The position numbers and the translations under genes are program-made. The notes below the pieces were generated by a model. It was given only the letters and a program-made list of their open reading frames with translations. It did no database searches and was not told the origin of the DNA. Of a stretch of 46,463 nucleotides of DNA, positions 26,621-35,854 are shown one piece after another. The stretch comes from an uncultured Bacillota bacterium. GTDB taxonomy: Bacteria; Bacillota_I; Bacilli_A; RF39; UBA660. The stretch is taken from NCBI GenBank assembly GCA_946625165.1, contig CAMOSR010000003.1:1-46463 (forward strand), read 5' to 3'. Every line of letters begins with the position of its first letter. The stretch's first letter is position 1.

Positions 26621-26674
26621 ATAGACTTTTTATATTATTTTTGTTATACTCTTAATTGAAAAAAGGAGGAAACT

Positions 26675-27283
26675 ATGTCAAAATTAAGTAATAAAACAAT
26701 TGTAATTATATCATTTACTTTAATATTAATAGGTCTCCTTTTAATATCAAGTGATTATCTGAAATCAAAAAAAGAAAAAGCTTACGAAAAAGTTAGAATT
26801 TCATTAATGACAGATGTGGATAATACACCCAAAAATATAGATGAGCCAGTAGAGGAGCCAGAGCCAGAACCACTGCCAAATGGGTACTTGGGAATATTAG
26901 AAATAGAAAAAATAAACTTAGCTCAAGGATTCTATGATAAAGATAATCCTGACAATAATGTAAGTAAAAACGTAACATTCCTAGAACCATCCAATTATCC
27001 AGATGAAAAGAATGGAAATACGATACTAGTTGCCCACTCAGGAACTAGTAATATAGCTTACTTTAAACACCTATATCAACTAGGAATTGGTGATACAGCA
27101 AAAATAACATATAAAGGTAAAACATATACATACAAAATAAACAACATATACAATGAAGAAAAAGATGGAGACGTAACTATATATAGAGATACAAACAAAA
27201 ATACTCTAACTATGATTACGTGTACAAAAAATGATGATACTAAACAAACTATATATATAGCATATTTAGAAAACATAGAATAA
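26675..27283 (+). CDS. Sortase family protein
   Basis: N-terminal TM; YLGILEIEKINL, NTILVAHSG (catalytic His), NTLTMITCTKNDDTKQTIYIAYLE (TxTC catalytic Cys). Confidence 0.85.
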   Translation: MSKLSNKTIVIISFTLILIGLLLISSDYLKSKKEKAYEKVRISLMTDVDNTPKNIDEPVEEPEPEPLPNGYLGILEIEKINLAQGFYDKDNPDNNVSKNVTFLEPSNYPDEKNGNTILVAHSGTSNIAYFKHLYQLGIGDTAKITYKGKTYTYKINNIYNEEKDGDVTIYRDTNKNTLTMITCTKNDDTKQTIYIAYLENIE

Positions 27284-27307
27284 ATAGTTAAAAATTAAAA
27301 TATAATA

Positions 27308-27340
27308 AAAAACTGAATCAAAAAAAGATTCAGTTTTTAA
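27308..27340 (+). terminator. Rho-independent terminator
   Basis: AACTGAATC-AAAAAAA-GATTCAGTTTTT. Confidence 0.75.
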
Positions 27341-27435
27341 ATATGATTAAAATATTAATTTTTCGCATATAATAAACTAGAGACACTTTATCCTAATAAA
27401 AAAGCAAAAACGATAGTTTTCCAAAAATAGTCTCA

Positions 27436-27465
27436 ATTTGACGTAAATGGTAAAAAATGCTAAAA
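27436..27465 (+). promoter_or_regulatory. SigA-type promoter
   Basis: TTGACG-N17-TAAAAT upstream of 27513; the same TTGACG-N17-TAAAAT arrangement recurs before 28341. Confidence 0.6.
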
Positions 27466-27512
27466 TAGAGCCTGTTTTCTGCAAATATTCTATATTTTTA
27501 GGAGAGGTGAAT

Positions 27513-28214
27513 ATGAAAACAACACGGTTGATTAAGGCCATTAATACTTTAATCATAATGGTAACTGTTATGGCTACATGCCATCCAACAGTCGTAAATG
27601 CCGAATTTAACACAAATAACATACAATTATTAGAAATAAAACCTTCTAGTGCGTTTATAAACGCTAAAAAGTCTAGTGTTCTTAAGCTTGAGATTAATAC
27701 CGAAGAGTTAAAGAAAATTAGATTAGCGCGAAAACAAGCCGAAGAAGAGCAAAGAAGAATAGAAGAAGAACGAAGAAAAGCCGAAGAAGCCAGCAAAGTA
27801 GTTTATGACGGAATGACTTTAGAAGAACTTTCAAACAAATTAAACCGTTCGTTAAACTCTACTTTATCAGGTAAAGGTGAAATCTTTGCTAGACTATCTA
27901 TCGAATATAATGTTGACCCATACCTAGCAGTTGCTATTTCAATGCACGAAACTGGATGTAAATGGAACTGTAGTAGACTTGTTAAATCTTGTAACAACGT
28001 CGGTGGTATGAAAGGCTCACCAGGGTGCGGTGGTGGTGCATATGCGTCATTCCCAACCTTAGATGAAGGTATTAGAGCTTTTATAAGCAATATATCTAGA
28101 AACTATTCTTCAAAAGGATTAACTACTCCAGAAGCTATGGGACCTAAATACGCCGGTAGTCAGGAGTGGCCTTCAAAAGTAAGATCATATATGAATGAAA
28201 TAAAAGCAAAATAA
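27513..28214 (+). CDS. Secreted glucosaminidase/lysozyme-like cell wall hydrolase
   Basis: Signal peptide, Lys/Glu-rich coiled coil, then EIFARLSIEYNVDPYLAVAISMHETGCKW...NNVGGMKGSPG...FPTLDEGIRAFISNISRNY. Confidence 0.75.
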   Translation: MKTTRLIKAINTLIIMVTVMATCHPTVVNAEFNTNNIQLLEIKPSSAFINAKKSSVLKLEINTEELKKIRLARKQAEEEQRRIEEERRKAEEASKVVYDGMTLEELSNKLNRSLNSTLSGKGEIFARLSIEYNVDPYLAVAISMHETGCKWNCSRLVKSCNNVGGMKGSPGCGGGAYASFPTLDEGIRAFISNISRNYSSKGLTTPEAMGPKYAGSQEWPSKVRSYMNEIKAK

Positions 28215-28340
28215 TTTTTTGCTTTTTTTTTGTCAATATTAAATTCCATATAAATATAATATTTTTTTCAAAATTGACAGAATTTGACGCTAAAAATATT
28301 ATATGGTAAAATTAACATTAGAAAAGTAGGAGAGATGTTC

Positions 28341-29054
28341 ATGAATTCAACTTTAAAAGTTTCAAGTATCGTAGTATGCGGAGTTTTAATTTCTATCATT
28401 TTACCCCATCTTATAACCTTAAATAGTGCTAGGGTTTTAGAAACAAAACATGTAGAAAGCACAATTGAAAGAGAAAAAACAAACACACAAGCGCAAAATG
28501 ATACTATTGCCCTTGCGCCTAAAAAAGACACAGCAGTCCCAATTGAACCAGTAAAAGAAGAAACAAAAGTAGAAGAAGTTGAAGAAATAGTCGAAGAAAC
28601 TAAAAAAGAAGAACAAAAACAAATAGAAGTTAAGGAAGAGGTTCAAAGTCAAACTTCAGAACCATCTCCAGAAGGCACTGAGGTTAAGCCTTATGGTGAA
28701 ATGACAGTAGAAGAATTAACTAACGCCATTGCAAATGGAACATATAAACTAGAATATTCCAGCATTTATAATACTGGTGCAAATAAACTTACAAAATCAA
28801 AAGGCGTTGTACGCTATGACAGCCATAGAGAAACATATTATTCAGAAAGAATTTTACCTGGGACATCTTTAAAAATTCCAGGACGCCACGTTGCCGATGA
28901 TGGAACGGTAAGAGACTCAGAAGGATACATTTGTGTAGCCGCCAGTACATCATATCTATCAAAAGGAACAGTTGTTAAGACCTCACTCGGTCCAGCAAAA
29001 GTTTATGATTCTGGATGTGCTTATGGCACTATAGACATATACACTAATTGGTAA
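28341..29054 (+). CDS. Secreted protein with C-terminal 3D-like domain
   Basis: Signal/TM segment, E/K-rich linker, ICVAASTSYLSKGTVVKTSLGPAKVYDSGCAYGTIDIYTNW, similar in layout to 3D/double-psi domains. Confidence 0.6.
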   Translation: MNSTLKVSSIVVCGVLISIILPHLITLNSARVLETKHVESTIEREKTNTQAQNDTIALAPKKDTAVPIEPVKEETKVEEVEEIVEETKKEEQKQIEVKEEVQSQTSEPSPEGTEVKPYGEMTVEELTNAIANGTYKLEYSSIYNTGANKLTKSKGVVRYDSHRETYYSERILPGTSLKIPGRHVADDGTVRDSEGYICVAASTSYLSKGTVVKTSLGPAKVYDSGCAYGTIDIYTNW

Positions 29055-29080
29055 AAACGCAAAAGCGTTTTTTTTATAAA
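29055..29080 (+). terminator. Rho-independent terminator
   Basis: AAAACGCAAAAGCGTTTTTTTT. Confidence 0.75.
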
Positions 29081-29169
29081 AAAATTATTCTTGTTATTAC
29101 CCAAAAACTTTAAAAAAAAACATATATATGATAAAATGATTATATAAAACAAACCAAGGAGGCAGTATT

Positions 29170-30993
29170 ATGTGTGGCTTTGTAGGATACATAAATAAAG
29201 AAAAAAATAAAAAAGACAATATTAAAAAAATGGCAGATTTAATTGCTCACCGCGGCCCAGACTCTGAAGGATATTACTGCGATGAAAATATTGCTTTAGG
29301 TTTTAGAAGGCTTTCTATCATTGACTTAAAAGGTGGATCTCAACCAATTTATAACGAAGACAGTACTAAAGTCATTGTTTTTAATGGCGAAATTTATAAT
29401 TTTCAAGAATTAAAAAAAGACCTAATCGAAAAAGGACACAAGTTTTCTACTAACACAGATACCGAAGTAATATTACATGGATACGAAGAATATAAAGAAG
29501 AAGTACTAAATAAACTAAGAGGAATGTTTGCTTTTGTAATTTATGACAAAAAATCAAAAGAAATGTTTGCCGCTAGAGATTTTTACGGAATCAAACCATT
29601 TTATTATGCTAAAATGGGCAACACTTTCCTGTTTGGCTCAGAAATTAAAAGCTTTTTAATCCATCCACATTTTAAAAAAGATTTAAATACTAAAATGCTA
29701 GAGTATTATTTAACATTTCAGTATAGTGTAGGCGAGGAAACATTCTTTAAAAATGTATATAAATTAATGCCAGGGCATTACCTAAAGTATAAAGATGGAA
29801 AACTAACTATTAAAAGATATTATGAAGTTAAATTTGACGAGGATAAAGATAAGACATATGAAGAATGGAAAGATGGCATCAGAGAGAGACTAGAAGACTC
29901 AATTAGAGCTCATAAAATAAGCGATGTTGAAGTGGGCTCATTCTTATCAAGTGGTGTAGATTCATCTTATATAGCGGCTAGTAGTGATGTTGATAAGACA
30001 TTTACTGTTGGATTCAACAATAAAAAGTACAGTGAAATAAGCTACGCTGAAGAGTTATCTGAAAAAATTAAAACTAAAAACATAAATAAAGTTATAACCA
30101 AAGAAGAATATTTTAAAAATCTTCCAAATATTTTATACTATATGGACGAGCCATTAGCCGATCCTTCAGCAATCGCCTTATATTTCGTAACTAAAATAGC
30201 CAGTGAAAATGTTAAAGTTTCATTATCAGGAGAAGGAGCCGACGAAATATTTGGTGGATATAATATCTATCAAGAACCTTTAACAGCTAGCTGGTATTAC
30301 AAAATACCATACCCTATAAGATATGTATTTGGAAAAATAGCTAGTGTTTTGCCGCCAGTTAGAGGAATTAACTTCGTAATTAGAAGAGGCAAAAAACTAG
30401 AAGATAGATTTGTTGGAAATGCATTTATGTTTAATAACCATGAAATAAAAAGTATACTTATAAACAAGCCAAAAACCAAAGGATTTAAAGAACTTACAAA
30501 ACCATATTATGATAAAGTAGAAGATAAAGATGATATAACAAAAATGCAATATATTGACTTTAATTTTTGGCTAATAGGCGACATTTTATTAAAAGCTGAT
30601 AAAATGAGTATGGCAAATTCCCTAGAAGTAAGAGTACCTTTCCTAGATAGACCACTCATAGATTATGCCCTAGGGCTTCCAACAGAATTTAAAACCGACA
30701 AATATAAAACCAAAAAAATATTTAGAGATATTGCTGGTGAAGTATTAGATGATAAAGTATCAAACAAAAAGAAATTAGGCTTCCCAGTTCCAATTAGAGA
30801 ATGGATGAAAGATGATGACACCTATAGACAAATAAAAGCAATGTTTGAAAAAAACAATAAATTTTTTAAAACAAAAAAGATCGTTAAATTACTTGATGAC
30901 CATAAAAAAGGAAAAAGAGATAATAGTAGAAAAATATGGACAATCTACATTTTCCTACTTTGGCATGAAATATTCTTTGGTGGAAATAAATGA
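29170..30993 (+). CDS. asnB: Asparagine synthase (glutamine-hydrolysing)
   Basis: MCGFVGYIN, LIAHRGPDSEGYY, VGSFLSSGVDSSYIAA, LSGEGADEIFGGY, RVPFLDRPL. Confidence 0.95.
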   Translation: MCGFVGYINKEKNKKDNIKKMADLIAHRGPDSEGYYCDENIALGFRRLSIIDLKGGSQPIYNEDSTKVIVFNGEIYNFQELKKDLIEKGHKFSTNTDTEVILHGYEEYKEEVLNKLRGMFAFVIYDKKSKEMFAARDFYGIKPFYYAKMGNTFLFGSEIKSFLIHPHFKKDLNTKMLEYYLTFQYSVGEETFFKNVYKLMPGHYLKYKDGKLTIKRYYEVKFDEDKDKTYEEWKDGIRERLEDSIRAHKISDVEVGSFLSSGVDSSYIAASSDVDKTFTVGFNNKKYSEISYAEELSEKIKTKNINKVITKEEYFKNLPNILYYMDEPLADPSAIALYFVTKIASENVKVSLSGEGADEIFGGYNIYQEPLTASWYYKIPYPIRYVFGKIASVLPPVRGINFVIRRGKKLEDRFVGNAFMFNNHEIKSILINKPKTKGFKELTKPYYDKVEDKDDITKMQYIDFNFWLIGDILLKADKMSMANSLEVRVPFLDRPLIDYALGLPTEFKTDKYKTKKIFRDIAGEVLDDKVSNKKKLGFPVPIREWMKDDDTYRQIKAMFEKNNKFFKTKKIVKLLDDHKKGKRDNSRKIWTIYIFLLWHEIFFGGNK

Positions 30994-31493
30994 TATATTT
31001 TTATGTATCATTAGTGACTTATGCATGTTTTTGTTTAATCAAATTTAGGGAATCTCTTTATTATCTGATGAAAGACAAATATGAAATCAAAAAATATGGT
31101 AAAAGAATATATGAAAATATAAATAACATATTTATCAACCCAGAGCTAATATCATTTGTTCTAATAATAATAGCCCTGGCTTGTAACGTTAAGACAATAG
31201 GAATATGTACTGTAATTACTTATACAATATTATTTCTATATAAACTGAAGACAAACAACCAAAAATATAAAATAAACAAAAAACTAACACTAAGAATAAT
31301 AGTTATATTATTAATTTATCTACTGATAAACATATGGTTTTGTATAGACTATAAGACAAACCACGACGCCGAAATTATTTTTGATAATACAGCCTTATAT
31401 TATATAGTTTTAATTATAATGGCCTACTTATCTTATGTTATAGTCTATCTTGTCAATTTTATAGTAAAACCAGCTGATAAATTACTAAAATAA
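30990..31493 (+). CDS. Multi-pass membrane protein, possibly a stand-alone membrane module associated with Mur ligases
   Basis: Overlaps the asnB stop (ATGA); several TM segments; ends VKPADKLLK 11 bp before a Mur ligase gene. Confidence 0.55.
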   Translation: MIYFYVSLVTYACFCLIKFRESLYYLMKDKYEIKKYGKRIYENINNIFINPELISFVLIIIALACNVKTIGICTVITYTILFLYKLKTNNQKYKINKKLTLRIIVILLIYLLINIWFCIDYKTNHDAEIIFDNTALYYIVLIIMAYLSYVIVYLVNFIVKPADKLLK

Positions 31494-31504
31494 GGAGGAA
31501 TATA

Positions 31505-32845
31505 GTGTTAAGAGTTAATTCAAAAGAAGTAAACCCTGGGGACACATTTCTCGCCCTACGCGGAACAATTAAAGACGGTCATGAATATATCGACGAAGCC
31601 ATCGATAGAGGTGCTGCGTGTATAATAGCAGATCATGGGGAGTATAGTGTTAAGACTATTATCGTTAGTGACACAAGGGCCTATTTAGCAAGTTACCTAA
31701 AAGAGTTATATTTAGAAAAACTAGATAAAGTTAAATTAATAGGCATTGCTGGAACTAACGGAAAAACTATTACTGGTGATTTAATATATCAACTTCTAAA
31801 TAATTTAAATTCAAAAACAGCCTATATTGGGACCAATGGATTTTATATAAATGATGAAATAAAAAAAATTAGTTCCAGCACCCCAGACATTTACGAAATG
31901 TATGAACTTATAAACAAAGCCATTGACAGTGACTGTGAAAATATAATCATTGAGGTCTCCAGCAGGGCCATTAAACAAGGACACATTGAAGGCTTGCGCT
32001 TTGATGTGGCTGTATTTACTAATTTCATTATTGGCAATCTAACCGAAGAAGAAAAAACAGCATATATAAATACTAAAATAGAACTATTTAAAATGATAAA
32101 AAAAACCGGAACAGCAATAATAAATAAAAAAGATTCATATTATCAATATTTCGCATTACCACAAAATAACAATGTATTCTACGGAAGCAAAGACAGTGAT
32201 TATAAAATCGACAATATTAGTTTAACATATGATTTTACTGAGTTTGATATTAATGAAAAACATATAAAAATCCCTTTAATAGGATCACAAAATATATATA
32301 ATTATCTTGCCGCCTACGTTACTGCCAGAATCCTTCATTTTCCAGATGATGCTATAAAAAACGCCACTGACGTTTTAAAACAAATAGATGGCAGATATCA
32401 GGGTATAAAAAGTAAAGACAGCTTAATTATTATCGATTATGCTTACGACAAGGACATGATTGATAATGTCATTAACATCACAAAAGATTTTAGCAAAGGA
32501 AAAATAATAACTTTAATTGGCTGCGGTGGTGACAAAAGACAAGACCAAAGATCAAAAATTGGCAAATTAGTTACTAAAAAAAGTGACTATGTAATATTTA
32601 CAACAGATAATCCAAGACATGAAGACCCAGAAAAAATCATTAACGAGATGACTAAAGATGTTCAAAGCGATAACTACGAAGTGGTAATCAATAGAAGAGA
32701 AGCTATCAAAAAAGGGATAGATATGCTTGAAGACAAGGATATATTACTAGTATTAGGAAAAGGTCATGAAGCATTTCAAGTTATCGGAAGTGACAAAATT
32801 CCGTATAAAGACTATAATGAAGTAATAAAGAACATAAAAAGATAG
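31505..32845 (+). CDS. Mur ligase, MurE-like (UDP-MurNAc-tripeptide synthetase)
   Basis: GIAGTNGKTITGDLI, IIEVSSRAIKQGHIEGLRFDVAVFTNF, GGDKRQDQRSKIG, TTDNPRHEDPEKIINEM. Confidence 0.88.
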   Translation: MLRVNSKEVNPGDTFLALRGTIKDGHEYIDEAIDRGAACIIADHGEYSVKTIIVSDTRAYLASYLKELYLEKLDKVKLIGIAGTNGKTITGDLIYQLLNNLNSKTAYIGTNGFYINDEIKKISSSTPDIYEMYELINKAIDSDCENIIIEVSSRAIKQGHIEGLRFDVAVFTNFIIGNLTEEEKTAYINTKIELFKMIKKTGTAIINKKDSYYQYFALPQNNNVFYGSKDSDYKIDNISLTYDFTEFDINEKHIKIPLIGSQNIYNYLAAYVTARILHFPDDAIKNATDVLKQIDGRYQGIKSKDSLIIIDYAYDKDMIDNVINITKDFSKGKIITLIGCGGDKRQDQRSKIGKLVTKKSDYVIFTTDNPRHEDPEKIINEMTKDVQSDNYEVVINRREAIKKGIDMLEDKDILLVLGKGHEAFQVIGSDKIPYKDYNEVIKNIKR

Positions 32846-32890
32846 CTAAATTTAAATAAATGTGCTATCATAATAATAAGGAGGGATAAG

Positions 32891-33619
32891 ATGAAGTGTG
32901 CTAATTGTGGAGCAGAAATTAAAGAAGGGGAAAAGTTTTGCACGAAGTGTGGAACTGCAGTAAGCGAGAAAGCAGAAGTATTACAAAATAATAATTTAAA
33001 TGAGCCAGCCAACCAAAGAAGAAAATCACACGCTGGACTTATTGCCGGAATATTTGCTTTAGTACTTATAGCTATTTTTTCAATTATCGTAGTATTGGGA
33101 GTAAAAACAGATGAAGAACAACCAACTAATAATGAAGAAAGCAGTGCAGAAAGTATAAATAACAACGAAGCAGATAAAACAAAACAGCCAACGACTACAA
33201 TTTTTAATGGATATACATTTACTATTCCAGCAGATTGTAAAGCATCAGCAAGTGGCAATCAATTATTTGTTTATGGACCTGGAAGTAAATGGGTTGGCGT
33301 TGTAATGATGCAAGAAGGTAGCTATGATACCTTAGTTACTATGAAAGACCAAATAAAAGCTGCCCTTTCAGCTCAAGAAGGTGCCGAAAATTATGATATG
33401 TCTAATGCCATAACTGAAGAAAAAACGTATGGTGGAAAACCATTCTTGATTACAAAAAATATTAAATCAGGAACTTATAACTTAGATATTTCATATGGTA
33501 AAGCTGATGACAACAATATATATGTTGTGTCAATCACTAAGAGTAACGGTACAGAACTTACAGAATCCGAAAGAATAGAAATGTATTCTGTAGTTGCATC
33601 AGGGCAAAAAAACGCTTAA
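32891..33619 (+). CDS. Zinc-ribbon, single-TM membrane protein
   Basis: MKCANCGAEIKEGEKFCTKCGTAV followed by TM AGLIAGIFALVLIAIFSIIVVLGV and an extracytoplasmic domain. Confidence 0.75.
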   Translation: MKCANCGAEIKEGEKFCTKCGTAVSEKAEVLQNNNLNEPANQRRKSHAGLIAGIFALVLIAIFSIIVVLGVKTDEEQPTNNEESSAESINNNEADKTKQPTTTIFNGYTFTIPADCKASASGNQLFVYGPGSKWVGVVMMQEGSYDTLVTMKDQIKAALSAQEGAENYDMSNAITEEKTYGGKPFLITKNIKSGTYNLDISYGKADDNNIYVVSITKSNGTELTESERIEMYSVVASGQKNA

Positions 33620-33738
33620 TAAAAAAACAAAAAGTAACATTTTAAAAAGATAATCGAAAATAAAGATTATCTTTTTTTTGACAATAAAAAGGAAATAATA
33701 AAAACTTCCAGTATATTTTATATAGGAGGTGTTTTTCA

Positions 33739-35208
33739 ATTGTTATAAAGGTAGGTAATAAAAAGTTAGATAGATATCAAAAAAAAGTAATTAATTCTAA
33801 AGCAAAAAATCTTTTAGTAGTAGCCGGTGCAGGAAGTGGAAAAACATTTACCATAATTGCTAAAATCAAAAAAATAATAAAAGAAGAAATACTCCCAGAA
33901 GAAATATTATGTATTTCATTCACCAAAGAAGCCGCAAAAAACTTAGAAGAAAAATTAAAAAAAGAAAAAATATATATCAAAGTTAAAACATTTCATAGTT
34001 TAGGATATGAAATTATAAAAAAATACAAAGATATTGACATAGTAAATGAAAAAACACTAGAAACAGTAATAAAGAAAAACATAGAAAGTGAAAAAAACTT
34101 AAGAAATATAACCAATATAAAATTTATAAGATTAGGACATCCTGACCCCATATTTAAAAAAATAGAAAACAATATAATATTAAATTCCAAAGAAAAAGAA
34201 AAATTAGAAAAAATACTAAATACCTTCATAAATCTATACAAAAGTAATAATTATAAAATAAAAGACTTTAAAACTTTTAATAAAATAAATAACAAAGAAC
34301 ATATATATAGAGAGAAACAAAGACATAAGAATTTTTTAAGATTAATAAAAAAAATTATAATGGACTATGAAAAGACATTAAAAAGCAAAAAACAAATAGA
34401 CTTTCATGATATGATCAACGAAAGTACAAAAATAGTAAAGAAAACGGGAATATACCAGTACAAATATATAATTATAGATGAATATCAAGATACATCATTA
34501 AATAAAGTAGAACTAATTAAGGAAATTCAAAATAAAACAAACGCTAAACTTATGGCGGTTGGTGATGACTGGCAATCTATATATGGCTTTACAGGAAGTA
34601 ATTTAGATATATTTATAGATTTTTTAAAAATTTTTCCCAACTCTAAAATAATAAAATTAAAACAAACCTATAGGAATCCTAAAGAACTATTAAAAATAAC
34701 TAGAAAATTTATATGCAAAAATCCATCCCAGATATATAAAAGACTAAAAACAAAAAAGACAAACAAATACCCAATCCATATATATTATTATGATAAAAGT
34801 ATAAAAGAAGTATGGGACAAGATTGCCATAGAAACTAGTAACAAAGACACATTAATATTAAGCAGAAATAATAAAGATATAAATCAAATACCATACCTAG
34901 TTAAAAACATGCATTTTTTAACAATACATAAATCCAAAGGACTAGAATCTGAAAACACGGTAATTATTAATTTAGAAAATAATTATAATAGTTTACCAAG
35001 CAAAATAAAGGACAGCGAATATTTAAAATACGTTAAACCAAAAACAGATAATTTTAAATATGCCGAAGAGAGAAGACTATTTTATGTAGCTTTAACAAGG
35101 TGTAAAAATATAAATTACTTATTAGTAAAAAAAGATAATCCATCTATATTTATAGAAGAATTAATAAAGAATTATTCAAAATATATAAAAATACATAAAA
35201 AATATTGA
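33739..35208 (+). CDS. UvrD/PcrA-like superfamily 1 helicase, probable AUU start
   Basis: Open frame from 33739: (I/M)VIKVGNKKLDRYQKKVINSKAKNLLVVAGAGSGKTFTIIAKI...EEILCISFTKEAAKNL...VKTFHSLG...IIIDEYQDTS...VGDDWQSIYGFTGS...TIHKSKGLES...FYVALTRCK. RBS aggaggt 9 nt upstream of ATT; no ATG/GTG/TTG in frame between the in-frame stop at 33685 and ATG 34360. Confidence 0.8.
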   Translation: MVIKVGNKKLDRYQKKVINSKAKNLLVVAGAGSGKTFTIIAKIKKIIKEEILPEEILCISFTKEAAKNLEEKLKKEKIYIKVKTFHSLGYEIIKKYKDIDIVNEKTLETVIKKNIESEKNLRNITNIKFIRLGHPDPIFKKIENNIILNSKEKEKLEKILNTFINLYKSNNYKIKDFKTFNKINNKEHIYREKQRHKNFLRLIKKIIMDYEKTLKSKKQIDFHDMINESTKIVKKTGIYQYKYIIIDEYQDTSLNKVELIKEIQNKTNAKLMAVGDDWQSIYGFTGSNLDIFIDFLKIFPNSKIIKLKQTYRNPKELLKITRKFICKNPSQIYKRLKTKKTNKYPIHIYYYDKSIKEVWDKIAIETSNKDTLILSRNNKDINQIPYLVKNMHFLTIHKSKGLESENTVIINLENNYNSLPSKIKDSEYLKYVKPKTDNFKYAEERRLFYVALTRCKNINYLLVKKDNPSIFIEELIKNYSKYIKIHKKY

Positions 35209-35233
35209 CAAAAAAATTATAAAAGCATATACT
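35205..35233 (+). promoter_or_regulatory. Consensus SigA promoter for tetR-yhgE operon
   Basis: TTGACA (35205-35210), 17-bp spacer, TATACT (35228-35233); -35 overlaps the stop codon of the upstream helicase. Confidence 0.85.
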
Positions 35234-35265
35234 ATACTAGTATACCAAATTGGTATACTAGTATA
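35233..35265. promoter_or_regulatory. Operator-like 33-bp perfect inverted repeat
   Basis: TATACTAGTATACCAA-A-TTGGTATACTAGTATA; each arm also contains the self-palindrome TATACTAGTATA; starts at the last base of the -10. Confidence 0.88.
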
Positions 35266-35283
35266 TCTAAAAGGGTGGTATGT

Positions 35284-35841
35284 ATGTCAAAAAAAGAAAA
35301 AGTAATTGAAAGTGCAAGAGCCTTATTCTGCAAGTATGGATATAAGAAAGTAAGTATGGATGAAATCGCAAAAAAATCTGGAGTTACTAAAAAGACAATA
35401 TACAGTTATTTCAAGGATAAAAATGAGTTAGTAAAATTTTTTGCCTATGAAGAAATAGAAAAGATGAAATCTATAGTAGAAAAAACAGAAAAAAGAAAAC
35501 TACCGGCTATAGAAAAAACACATAACATAATTTATAATTTGCTTGAATATAGAAAAGAAGAAGAACTTTTAAATAAGTTTACCGAAGAAGCAAATTATCT
35601 TCCACAAGGTATAGCCGATGAATGCTTAGAAATGTTAAACAAAAATATTATGAGTGAAATTAAAAAATTGCTTGAAAAAGGAATTGAAAATGGTGAAGTT
35701 AAATCATGTGATACTGAACTAGCCTCATTTTTAATTTATAAATTGTATGTTGCCTTAATGTTCGAGTGGGATAAACCACTTGATAAAAAAGAAGTTACAG
35801 AAAATATTATGAGTTTCTTAAAATCAGGAGTATTTAATTAG
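35284..35841 (+). CDS. TetR/AcrR family transcriptional regulator
   Basis: ARALFCKYGYKKVSMDEIAKKSGVTKKTIYSYFKDKNELV N-terminal HTH. Confidence 0.92.
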   Translation: MSKKEKVIESARALFCKYGYKKVSMDEIAKKSGVTKKTIYSYFKDKNELVKFFAYEEIEKMKSIVEKTEKRKLPAIEKTHNIIYNLLEYRKEEELLNKFTEEANYLPQGIADECLEMLNKNIMSEIKKLLEKGIENGEVKSCDTELASFLIYKLYVALMFEWDKPLDKKEVTENIMSFLKSGVFN

Positions 35842-35854
35842 GGAGGTTTGAAAA

